Below, piece after piece: positions 12,219-17,601 of a stretch of 22,357 nucleotides of DNA. The stretch covers positions 1-22,357 of the IMG/VR virus record IMGVR_UViG_3300022894_000039. One strand, given 5' to 3'. This DNA is from a virus. How positions within the stretch are numbered: the first letter of the stretch is position 1; every line of letters begins with the position of its first letter. Under the pieces are notes generated by a model, which searched no databases, was not told where the DNA came from, and saw only the letters and a list, made by a program, of their open reading frames with translations. Both the position numbers and the translations under genes were made by a program.

Positions 12219-12389
12219 ATGAACATCCACTTCAACAGCCGCCAGGCCGCGATCAGCCACCTCACAGCAAACGGCTGGAAGGCTTGCTCAACCGGCCGCT
12301 TCGTCAGCCGCGACGGCTCCTGCGTCGCTCACATCCTCTCGGCCTTTGATGAAGTGGTTTTGGTTCAAATCTGGGAGTTGGGGGCATGA
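12219..12389 (+). CDS. Small hypothetical protein (56 aa)
   Basis: The ATG at 12219 follows ACGGGAGACAGAC, a good GGAG ribosome site. It is the first gene right of the RHH operator array, so it is a probable target. The protein begins MNIHFNSRQAAISHLTANGW and continues KACSTGRFVSRDGSCVAHIL, SAFDEVVLVQIWELGA. The pattern (helix, then two or three strands ending in VVLVQIWE) suggests a small alpha/beta protein. It is coupled to the next gene by ATGA. No family is recognised. Confidence 0.6.
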   Translation: MNIHFNSRQAAISHLTANGWKACSTGRFVSRDGSCVAHILSAFDEVVLVQIWELGA

Positions 12390-12595
12390 CCCCCAACCTT
12401 CGCAAATTCGTTGAACGGACCGTCGCGTGGGCTGGCGATACCTGGACGGTCGGAAACGTTGGCATCGAGCACGAGGGAAAAGTGTTCTGCCACCTCTGGA
12501 GTACCACCCGCACCCTTTGCACCAATAAGAACGGCCGCAAAACCCCGATCAATTCTTGCGTTTGGGTTCCTCTCGAAGTCTTGGAGGCGGCGTAA
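12386..12595 (+). CDS. Small hypothetical protein (69 aa)
   Basis: The ATG overlaps the previous stop. The protein begins MTPNLRKFVERTVAWAGDTW and continues TVGNVGIEHEGKVFCHLWST, then NSCVWVPLEVLEAA. It is a strand-rich small protein with tryptophans. The stop TAA shares a base with the next ATG (TAATG), so it is translationally coupled to the second zinc-finger gene. No family is recognised; control by the RHH regulator is inferred from operon position. Confidence 0.6.
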   Translation: MTPNLRKFVERTVAWAGDTWTVGNVGIEHEGKVFCHLWSTTRTLCTNKNGRKTPINSCVWVPLEVLEAA

Positions 12596-12843
12596 TGCCC
12601 TGGCGCTGCAAATGCGGATATCCCGGCTCACTGGGCGGCGATTGTGATGGATCGTGCCAATCCCCGCCGCCACCTGAGTCTTGGAAGGACTGCGAAGTCT
12701 GCGGCGGAGAAGGCGTGATCTACAAGGCCGCATGGGTTTACGAGCACGGCTGCGGGTTCGGACACGATGACGTGCACTCCGTCGAGTGCGACGCATGCGC
12801 TGGAAATGGCGGATTTATCTCCGAAGCGGAGGCCGATAGATGA
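12595..12843 (+). CDS. DnaJ-like zinc-finger protein (82 aa), copy 2
   Basis: The protein begins MPWRCKCGYPGSLGGDCDGS, an extra N-terminal Cys-rich segment (Cys5, Cys7, Cys17, Cys21) absent from copy 1. It then matches copy 1 (10963-11208) along DCEVCGGEGVIYKA, VYEHGCGFGHDDV, VECDACAGNGGFISEAEADR. The two copies are about half identical over this region and lie on either side of the RHH module, each followed by an ATGA-coupled gene. The start at TAATG (12595) is supported by the overlap; a longer frame from 12556 lies in the upstream gene. Function unknown; zinc binding is likely. Confidence 0.7.
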   Translation: MPWRCKCGYPGSLGGDCDGSCQSPPPPESWKDCEVCGGEGVIYKAAWVYEHGCGFGHDDVHSVECDACAGNGGFISEAEADR

Positions 12844-13154
12844 CCAGGGCTGAAGAAATCGAGCGGGTTGTGACCGAGTTGGCCAACTCCAGCCAATCGG
12901 AAGCCACCTCCCGGTTACGACAAATGGCGAAGCTGGCGCTTCGCATGGAGGACCTGCGTGAGATTGATCAGCTACGCGCTGCTCTTGCGCCGTTTGCGGC
13001 CGTTGCAGAGTCCGACATTGGCCAGGACGAAACCGACACAGATATTTTCCAGCCAGTGAGGTCAGGGTTTAACCGCGCGCCATTAATCACCGTTGGCGAC
13101 ATGCGCCGCGCTCTGGCTGTGACTTCGCAGACGCACAACACTGAGGCGACCTGA
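12840..13154 (+). CDS. Hypothetical helical phage protein (104 aa)
   Basis: The ATG overlaps the stop of zinc-finger copy 2. The first 60 residues are helical (MTRAEEIERVVTELANSSQS, then RLRQMAKLALRMEDLREIDQ, LRAALAPFAAVAES). The later part is acidic, with DIGQDETDTDIF, and ends RAPLITVGDMRRALAV. The coil-like RxxLAPFAAVA segment followed by ITVGDxRRAL is common in phage proteins of the eaa-like or nin-region type, with no assigned biochemical role. It is likely the last coupled gene of the RHH-controlled operon, since the next gene starts after a short gap. Confidence 0.65.
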   Translation: MTRAEEIERVVTELANSSQSEATSRLRQMAKLALRMEDLREIDQLRAALAPFAAVAESDIGQDETDTDIFQPVRSGFNRAPLITVGDMRRALAVTSQTHNTEAT

Positions 13155-13157
13155 CAC

Positions 13158-13562
13158 ATGGGGACGAACGCCAAAAAACAGGCGGCCCGCCGGCACATCT
13201 TGCGCCAGCAAGAGTTCAAATGCGCCCATTGCCGGTGCTTGTTGACCGATGCGACCGCCAACCTTTATCACAAGCGGAGTCGCTTTGACCCCGACCGGCG
13301 CGCGTCGTCGCATGGCAAGCACGTCTACCAAGTCATGTGCCGTCCGTGCTGCGACAAGTTGAGCGCGGCCAAGGAGGACCGCCAGCCGATCGAGCTTCTA
13401 CACTTCAATTCGAAGCGGCACCCGACTGACGAATATTATTTCATCCCTCAGGACTGTAGCTCAACGGTAGAGCTAGCCGCTCATAACGGCTTGGTCGGTG
13501 GTTCGACTCCACCCGGTCCTACCAGCCCCTCGGTGTTGCGCCAACAGGAGAAGACCCCATGA
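13158..13562 (+). CDS. HNH-like zinc protein whose 3' end overlaps a tRNA
   Basis: The 134-residue frame has Cys22-x2-Cys25 (CAHC), His38 (LYHKRS), and Cys61-x2-Cys64 (CRPC) followed by CDKLSA, which resembles a small HNH or zinc-ribbon nuclease. The usual asparagine after the second pair is a cysteine, so activity is doubtful. From codon 98 the frame runs through the tRNA gene at 13450-13524 (DCSSTVELAAHNGLVGGSTP is tRNA read as protein) and ends in an ATGA overlap with the next gene. The natural stop may have been lost when the tRNA arrived. The real C-terminus is uncertain. Confidence 0.6.
   Translation: MGTNAKKQAARRHILRQQEFKCAHCRCLLTDATANLYHKRSRFDPDRRASSHGKHVYQVMCRPCCDKLSAAKEDRQPIELLHFNSKRHPTDEYYFIPQDCSSTVELAAHNGLVGGSTPPGPTSPSVLRQQEKTP
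13450..13524 (+). tRNA. tRNA with CAU anticodon (Met or Ile2)
   Basis: A full cloverleaf is visible: acceptor AGGACTG / CGGTCCT, D arm GCTC-AACGGTA-GAGC, anticodon stem AGCCG / CGGCT with loop CTCATAA (anticodon CAT at 13482-13484), variable loop TGGTC, T arm GGTGG-TTCGACT-CCACC, discriminator A and an encoded CCA. It may be an elongator tRNA-Met or the AUA-reading tRNA-Ile2, whose C34 is changed to lysidine. The TTGGTC after the anticodon stem recalls Ile2 tRNAs, but identity cannot be settled from sequence by eye. It lies inside the frame of the preceding CDS. Confidence 0.92.
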
Positions 13563-13687
13563 AGCCTCTTTACCATTGCGCGAAGTGTGGCCGGCTATCG
13601 ACCGCTTTGAGCAGCTACAAATGCGTCGGAGCGCAGCTTTATTGCAAGGGATGCGCTCCATCTCCACAGGAGATCGCCAGTGAGTAA
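13559..13687 (+). CDS. Tiny zinc-ribbon protein (42 aa)
   Basis: The ATG at 13559 has an AGGAGAAG ribosome site and overlaps the stop of the tRNA-containing frame as ATGA. The protein has CAKC (Cys7, Cys10) and CKGC (Cys29, Cys32), plus Cys22, spaced like a minimal zinc ribbon. It begins MKPLYHCAKCGRLSTALSSY. Its stop lies seven bases inside the next gene. The protein is very short, but the ribosome site, the two CxxC pairs and the coupling support that it is real. Confidence 0.55.
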   Translation: MKPLYHCAKCGRLSTALSSYKCVGAQLYCKGCAPSPQEIASE

Positions 13688-13952
13688 CACGAGCGCCATC
13701 AGCACCAAGTGCCGCACTTGCGGGGAGCCTATCACGGGGTCGTCGATCGGATGGAACGGTTGGAGCTACCATATCGACCATGTTCCCAAGCAAGAGCCCC
13801 CGCCGTGCTTTCATGTCGCTGAATTACAGCCTGACGAAGATTCGCCTGGCCTTTGGATTGGCTTCAAGACGAAAGCCGACCGTGACCGCGCGCTGCCGTG
13901 GTTCATCGCAGATGTGTCCACACAGAGCAAGCCACAGGAGGGCGGGAAGTGA
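13680..13952 (+). CDS. Hypothetical zinc-knuckle protein (90 aa)
   Basis: The GTG at 13680 has an AGGAGATCG ribosome site within the previous gene. The protein begins MSNTSAISTKCRTCGEPITG, with one CxxC pair, then WNGWSYHIDHVPKQ, whose histidines (HIDH) could complete a zinc site. The rest is FHVAELQPDEDSPGLWIGFK followed by a polar region. No family is recognised. It ends with a GTGA overlap with the next gene. The CRTCGEPI pattern with downstream HxxH is common in phage zinc-binding proteins. Confidence 0.6.
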   Translation: MSNTSAISTKCRTCGEPITGSSIGWNGWSYHIDHVPKQEPPPCFHVAELQPDEDSPGLWIGFKTKADRDRALPWFIADVSTQSKPQEGGK

Positions 13953-14215
13953 GCGACGCAAAGACGCTTCTGAACGAGATTATAGCCTACTTTGCGACCG
14001 CGAAGGAAAGCCCCGGAGACTTTTGGGCTCACGATGACAACTTCTCATCGTATTGCCTAGATCACAAGGCGCGGGACGGCACCATATTTTGGCTCGATCT
14101 GGAGGACGATGGCACGATCAGGATCGTGTGGCGGCCTGCCGGCGCAGCCAAATCGCAGTCTCAAACATTCGTCGCGCGGTCTGACGATCCTGTCGGAGCA
14201 CCGGGGAAGCCATGA
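13949..14215 (+). CDS. Hypothetical protein (88 aa)
   Basis: The GTG at 13949 follows GGAGGGCGGGAA and overlaps the previous stop as GTGA; an in-frame ATG at 13898 lies deep in the previous gene and is rejected. The protein begins VSDAKTLLNEIIAYFATAKE and continues DFWAHDDNFSSYCLDHKARD, GTIFWLDLEDDGTIRIVWRP. The strand-rich FWLDLEDDGTIRIVWR segment suggests a small beta-rich protein. It is coupled to the excisionase-like gene by ATGA. No family is recognised. Confidence 0.6.
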   Translation: MSDAKTLLNEIIAYFATAKESPGDFWAHDDNFSSYCLDHKARDGTIFWLDLEDDGTIRIVWRPAGAAKSQSQTFVARSDDPVGAPGKP

Positions 14216-14592
14216 CCGAACCCGCCGCCGACGATCCCGTAACATTGCAGGAGGCCGTCGATATCGTGTATCGGGGGACGATCAAGGTTTCCACCTTGCG
14301 CCTGCTCGCCGATCGCGGGAACCTGCAAATCTTCAAGGTCGGCCGGCGCTGGTTTACGACGCTGCGAAGCGTCCGGGAGATGAAGGACCGATGCCCAGGC
14401 AATCAAAAGGCGCTCGCCTCTATCTCGACCGAGAGCGGGGTCAATGGGCTATCCGAGATGGACAGGGTTTCATCCGCACTGGTTGCGCTGAGTCAGACCA
14501 CGCGGACGCTGAAAAGAAGCTCGCGGAGTACATCGCCCGAAAATACAAGCCAGTCCTTACCGCCTCGCCCTCGATCGCGGATGTCCTGCTGA
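14212..14592 (+). CDS. Excisionase-like MerR/Xis HTH protein
   Basis: Residues 9-55 look like a winged-helix excisionase: VTLQEAVDIVYRGTIKVSTL, then RLLADRGNLQIFKVGRRWFT and VREMKDRC. In phages such proteins bind the attachment site and turn the integrase towards excision. The stop is at 14592, so residues 60-126 overlap the integrase by about 200 bases in another frame. That tail (SISTESGVNGLSEMDRVSSA, then serine/threonine-rich) may be a true but unconserved extension or an accident of a lost stop. It is the normal gene partner directly before the integrase. Confidence 0.7.
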   Translation: MTEPAADDPVTLQEAVDIVYRGTIKVSTLRLLADRGNLQIFKVGRRWFTTLRSVREMKDRCPGNQKALASISTESGVNGLSEMDRVSSALVALSQTTRTLKRSSRSTSPENTSQSLPPRPRSRMSC

Positions 14593-15380
14593 TCTATGCG
14601 AAGGAGCGACTGCCAAAGACAAAGGCCGCAGACAAAGCGGCACACAACATTTCGAACCTGACCCCGTTCTGGGGCAAGAAGCGAGCGGCCGACGTGAACG
14701 CAGAGAATTGTGAAGCATATTCCAAGTCCCGGCCGGCATCTGCCGCGCGCAGGGATCTTGAGGTATTGCGCGCCGCCCTGTTCTATTGGCACGAAAAGAA
14801 AGAACCGTTGGCGCGGGCGCCGCAGATCGTGCTGCCCGACAAGTCGGAGCCACGGGAACGCTGGCTGACCGAGGAAGAGGCTCACCGGCTGCGCCGGGCG
14901 GCAATGAAGCATGAGCACTTGTACCGCTTCGTGATCCTGGCCCTAAAAACCGGCTCGAGGTCGGCCGTGTTGTTCAACCTGAAATGGGAACAGGTCGATT
15001 TGCGCAGCGGCGTCCTGACCCGCAAGGCGGCCGGCGAGACCGAGGCCGCCAACAAGCGCAAGCCTCCGGTCAAGCTGGGCCGCGCCGTGGTACGGCTGAT
15101 GAAGCGGTGGAAAAAGCGCGACGGTAAGATCAAGCACGTCATCCACTACGACGGCCAGCCCATCCAGAAGCTGCGCCGATCGTGGGATTCGGCATGCCTC
15201 GAGGCTGGCCTTGAAGATGTCAGCCCGCATACGCTGCGCCATACGCGCGCAACCTGGCTAATGCAGAAAGGAATCGACCCGTGGGAGGCGTCCGGGCATC
15301 TCGGAATGTCGCTGCGAACGTTGGAAAATACCTATGGAAAGCACCATCCGGACTTCCAATCCAAGGCATCTGAGGTATGA
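14391..15380 (+). CDS. int: Tyrosine integrase
   Basis: A 329-residue tyrosine recombinase, which cuts and joins the attachment sites during phage integration and excision. The catalytic residues are visible: Arg190 in LKTGSRSAVLFNLKWEQVD, a lysine near 224-228, His280-x-x-Arg283 in SPHTLRHTRATW, His303 in SGHLGMS, and Tyr315 in ENTYGKHH. The N-terminal 60 residues are an arm-binding-like domain and 60-150 a core-binding helical domain. The ATG at 14391 gives the usual phage length. It stops 58 bases before an attachment core made from the 3' half of a tRNA-Val(TAC), with tandem arm-like repeats on both sides. Confidence 0.95.
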   Translation: MPRQSKGARLYLDRERGQWAIRDGQGFIRTGCAESDHADAEKKLAEYIARKYKPVLTASPSIADVLLIYAKERLPKTKAADKAAHNISNLTPFWGKKRAADVNAENCEAYSKSRPASAARRDLEVLRAALFYWHEKKEPLARAPQIVLPDKSEPRERWLTEEEAHRLRRAAMKHEHLYRFVILALKTGSRSAVLFNLKWEQVDLRSGVLTRKAAGETEAANKRKPPVKLGRAVVRLMKRWKKRDGKIKHVIHYDGQPIQKLRRSWDSACLEAGLEDVSPHTLRHTRATWLMQKGIDPWEASGHLGMSLRTLENTYGKHHPDFQSKASEV

Positions 15381-15383
15381 TAT

Positions 15384-15405
15384 CTGTGCCGAAACTGATC
15401 CGAAG
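15384..15405. repeat. Left-arm tandem repeats, possible integrase arm sites
   Basis: Two 11-base units are in tandem: CTGTGCCGAAA (15384-15394) and CTGATCCGAAG (15395-15405). They lie between the integrase stop and the attachment core. The same unit appears in tandem right of the core at 15569-15590. Such direct repeats on both sides of a core are expected of arm-type integrase binding sites, but binding is inferred. Confidence 0.45.
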
Positions 15406-15438
15406 CCAGTTCCACAATTCAAGAAGTGCCTTGTTTTA

Positions 15439-15486
15439 TGGTAGGCGGCGAGAGATTCGAACTCCCGACCCTCTCGGTGTAAACGA
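15439..15486 (-). other. attP: Attachment core: 3' half of tRNA-Val(TAC), probable attP
   Basis: On the minus strand the sequence carries the anticodon loop TTTACAC (15483-15477), anticodon-stem 3' strand CGAGA, variable loop GGGTC, T arm GGGAG-TTCGAAT-CTCTC, acceptor 3' strand GCCGCCT and ACCA. The 5' half of a tRNA, with its AGGCGGC acceptor strand and D arm, is missing: upstream bases do not fold. That is the typical identity segment a phage carries to restore the host tRNA at integration. Phage-type genes lie on both sides, so this looks like attP rather than attL or attR. Confidence 0.8.
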
Positions 15487-15539
15487 CAGCGCCTTTATAC
15501 ATTTCAACCACTTAAGGTCAACTTGGAAGGCTTAAAACC

Positions 15540-16322
15540 ATGAACGACTCAGGAACATTGGTCTCAAACTGTGCCGAAGCTGTGCCGCTAGACCTGAGTA
15601 TGGAAGCCATGCGCCGCACCCTGATCGGAAAACGGGAGAGGCGGTACGGCGCCGATAGCCCCAAAGGCCACGCATGCTCCAACCTTGTAGAGCAGTTACA
15701 GAATATGCGCGCCTATGTGCTTCCGGCATGGGCCGTTGATGAGAGGCAGACCCTCCCGTGGATGATGCAGCAGCAAATGAAGCGGCTGTCTCAGCGGGAT
15801 TCAACCGACCGCAACATTGACGACTTGAGCCTAGCCCGACTCCGCGAAGTACTGGATTATGACCCGGAAACCGGCGTTCTGACATGGCGCCTTCGTCTCA
15901 GTCCGAAATGCAGGCTTGGGGATCCTGCCGGCCAGATCGGGGCTCAGGGCTACCGCAAGATCCGGCTTGACGGGAAGTATTACCCAGCGAGCCACCTCGC
16001 ATGGTTCCATTACTACGGCGAGGCGCCGTCCCGGTTGGTAGATCACAAGGACCGGGACAAGTCCAACGACCGGATCGAAAACCTGCGGCTCGCCACGTCA
16101 TCAGAGAATGCCAGGAACCGAAAGCGGTCAAGTCTGAGCACAACAGGCCTCAAGGGCGCCTCGCGGTTCAACAGCCCAAGGAACGCTAAAAAATTCAGAT
16201 CGACGATCACGGTGGACGGCAAGCGCATCCATCTGGGCCAGTTCGACACGGCGGAAGAAGCCCACGCCGCCTATGCGGAAAAGGTCGCAGAACTCCACGG
16301 CGAGTTCGGCCGCACCGATTAG
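15540..16322 (+). CDS. HNH endonuclease with AP2 domain, fused to a phage N-terminal domain
   Basis: A 260-residue protein with a GGAAGG ribosome site. Residues 1-90 are a helical phage domain (RRYGADSPKGHACSNLVEQL, then LPAWAVDERQTLPWMMQQQM). Residues 92-195 are an HNH homing-type nuclease: LREVLDYDPETGVLTW, then SHLAWFHYYG, DHKDRDKSNDRIENLRLATS with His169, Asn176, Asn181 and Asn190. Residues 202-255 are an AP2 DNA-binding domain, TGLKGASRFNSP then FRSTITVDGKRIHLGQFDTA. The nuclease and AP2 parts usually form a complete stand-alone mobile endonuclease, so the N-terminal part looks like a separate gene that it joined. The first codons overlap the right arm repeats. Confidence 0.82.
   Translation: MNDSGTLVSNCAEAVPLDLSMEAMRRTLIGKRERRYGADSPKGHACSNLVEQLQNMRAYVLPAWAVDERQTLPWMMQQQMKRLSQRDSTDRNIDDLSLARLREVLDYDPETGVLTWRLRLSPKCRLGDPAGQIGAQGYRKIRLDGKYYPASHLAWFHYYGEAPSRLVDHKDRDKSNDRIENLRLATSSENARNRKRSSLSTTGLKGASRFNSPRNAKKFRSTITVDGKRIHLGQFDTAEEAHAAYAEKVAELHGEFGRTD
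15569..15590. repeat. Right-arm tandem repeats, possible integrase arm sites
   Basis: CTGTGCCGAAG (15569-15579) and CTGTGCCGCTA (15580-15590) repeat the 11-base unit found left of the attachment core. They fall in codons 10-17 of the HNH-AP2 gene. The first 14 bases match the left copy at 13 of 14 positions. Confidence 0.45.
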
Positions 16323-16347
16323 GCATCAGAGATTCGGCAAGGACACC

Positions 16348-16360
16348 GCCGCGATGCGGC
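16348..16360 (+). promoter_or_regulatory. Short hairpin before a ribosome site
   Basis: GCCGC-GAT-GCGGC forms a tight 5-bp hairpin five bases before the AGGAGG-like site that serves the gene at 16373. It may insulate or position the ribosome site; there is no T run, so it is not a terminator. Confidence 0.35.
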
Positions 16361-16372
16361 ATAGGAGGCAAA

Positions 16373-16579
16373 ATGAAACTCAAGGCCAATAAAGTGCCCT
16401 ACTCAGGAACCGTTGGCGGCGGGCTCTGCCTGATCGACGAAAGCGGCCGCGCTAGGTTCATGGTGGCAATCTACGGGACGACCGAGGGGATCACCAAGGA
16501 AGAGACCGTGGCCATCGCCAGAGCCCTTGTGGACGGCATCCCAGCGGCCGGTATTGACGTGCCCGAGCGAGTCCGATGA
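16373..16579 (+). CDS. Small hypothetical protein (68 aa)
   Basis: The ATG at 16373 has a strong TAGGAGG ribosome site. The protein begins MKLKANKVPYSGTVGGGLCL and continues IDESGRARFMVAIYGTTEGI, TKEETVAIARALVDGIPAAG, a strand-strand-helix arrangement with a C-terminal helix. This pattern is common in small phage proteins in rhizobia, but no role is known. It is coupled to the next gene by ATGA. Confidence 0.7.
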   Translation: MKLKANKVPYSGTVGGGLCLIDESGRARFMVAIYGTTEGITKEETVAIARALVDGIPAAGIDVPERVR

Positions 16580-16767
16580 CAGACACGCTGGAAAAGCGGT
16601 GGTGCTGTTTCACCTGCAACACGACCTTCCCGCTGGGCCGGATGAAGCTTGGCGTCAAGACGTATGGCCTGCGCTGCCCGAACTGCGGCAACGAGGATAC
16701 TCACCCGGCACACGGCGAGACGATTGAGCTCGACGAGTACCACGGGGAGATCGGCACTATTCAGTGA
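16576..16767 (+). CDS. Zinc-ribbon protein (63 aa)
   Basis: The ATG overlaps the previous stop. The protein has CCFTCNTTFPLG (Cys10, Cys11, Cys14) and CPNCGNED (Cys34, Cys37), a four-cysteine zinc ribbon with the knuckle spacing of nucleic-acid-binding ribbons. The C-terminus is acidic (ETIELDEYHGEIGTIQ). It is one of several CxxC proteins in this phage. The specific partner is unknown. Confidence 0.7.
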   Translation: MTDTLEKRWCCFTCNTTFPLGRMKLGVKTYGLRCPNCGNEDTHPAHGETIELDEYHGEIGTIQ

Positions 16768-16783
16768 ACAGCGAGGAACCCAC

Positions 16784-17104
16784 ATGCTCGTAACATTTCC
16801 TGCCTACGGCCGCAGCGCTTCGTGCACCTTCAAATGCCTCGTCTGCCAAAAGGATAAACGCAAGCGCTCATTTCGCGTCGAAATGACTGTGAATCCATAC
16901 AACGCCAATTCGGACGGGGTGATGAAACCTGCCGCGCAAGTAAGTCAGGAGGCGCAAGCGGCTGCTAACCTAGAGCGCGATCAGTTCATGGTCTACCCGC
17001 TCTGCAAGGCTTGCGAAGACGCTCGTTCTTGGTCCGAAATGAAATCGATACAAGCCCGAAGGGCTGGCTTGGTGACGAATGGAACGCGAGAGGGTGCGAC
17101 ATGA
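16784..17104 (+). CDS. Hypothetical zinc-binding protein (106 aa)
   Basis: The ATG at 16784 follows GAGGAACCCAC; a longer frame from 16649 lies in the previous gene. The protein begins MLVTFPAYGRSASCTFKCLV and contains KCLVCQKDKRKRSF, then later LCKACEDARSW, so CxxC pairs lie at residues 18-21 and 74-77 with a separate helical insert (QVSQEAQAAANLERDQFMVY) between. It could form a zinc ribbon with a long loop. It is coupled to the next gene by ATGA. No family is recognised. Confidence 0.65.
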   Translation: MLVTFPAYGRSASCTFKCLVCQKDKRKRSFRVEMTVNPYNANSDGVMKPAAQVSQEAQAAANLERDQFMVYPLCKACEDARSWSEMKSIQARRAGLVTNGTREGAT

Positions 17105-17313
17105 TGACTATCAACCATTTCAAGGTTGGTGATGAAGTCCGACACATGAGCGGTCGCAAAGGTCGCGTTACAGAAATAGACAAAGCTGGCGTCCGTGTAG
17201 ATTTTGGCGAGCCCGGCCTGCGCGGAATCTATGACAACAACTGGTTTCGAATGTACCCATCCGGAATGATCTATGTGACGGGAGCAATAGCTACGGGGTC
17301 GTGGCGGTGGTAA
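17101..17313 (+). CDS. Small KOW/SH3-like protein (70 aa)
   Basis: The ATGATG at 17101 overlaps the previous stop. The protein begins MMTINHFKVGDEVRHMSGRK and continues GRVTEIDKAGVRVDFGEPGL, RGIYDNNWFRMY. The VGDEVxHxSGRKGxVTEI segment is typical of a KOW or SH3-like beta barrel, as found in NusG and in small phage DNA- or RNA-binding proteins. The role is unknown; RNA or DNA binding is a reasonable inference from the fold. Confidence 0.68.
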   Translation: MMTINHFKVGDEVRHMSGRKGRVTEIDKAGVRVDFGEPGLRGIYDNNWFRMYPSGMIYVTGAIATGSWRW

Positions 17314-17331
17314 GCGAACACGGAGAGAGCC

Positions 17332-17559
17332 ATGCCAGACCCAAATGCGAACGGCGCCGAAGATTATGCCGATTTTCTCGCTGCGCGACCCAAGATTGAC
17401 CGGCTGATTATAGCCGCCCGCGTCGTCGCCTATGGCGATCGATCAGACGAAGATATCAAAGCGCTGGACATGGCTTTGGAAGCTTTTGCTGACTATCTGC
17501 CATGGGATGACGAGGATGAAGGCGACCCGAGAACACCTGAATTCGGCATCGCACCCTGA
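17332..17559 (+). CDS. Small acidic hypothetical protein (75 aa)
   Basis: The ATG follows GGAGAGAGCC. The protein begins MPDPNANGAEDYADFLAARP and continues KIDRLIIAARVVAYGDRSDE, DIKALDMALEAFADYLPWDD, then a strongly acidic EDEGDPRTPE tail. Two helices with acidic residues suggest a compact, negatively charged protein. A DNA-mimic or inhibitor role is possible for such proteins but is not shown here. A GCACC-CTGAC-GGTGC hairpin straddles the stop. Confidence 0.6.
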   Translation: MPDPNANGAEDYADFLAARPKIDRLIIAARVVAYGDRSDEDIKALDMALEAFADYLPWDDEDEGDPRTPEFGIAP

Positions 17560-17601
17560 CGGTGCTGGCCAATGATCGTGATATAGTAGGAGATCGGTTA
17601 A

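Noticed and set aside
15439-15540. Complete tRNA-Val gene on the minus strand
   Set aside because: The 3' half is perfect, but the bases where the 5' acceptor and D arm should be do not fold; it is an attachment core.
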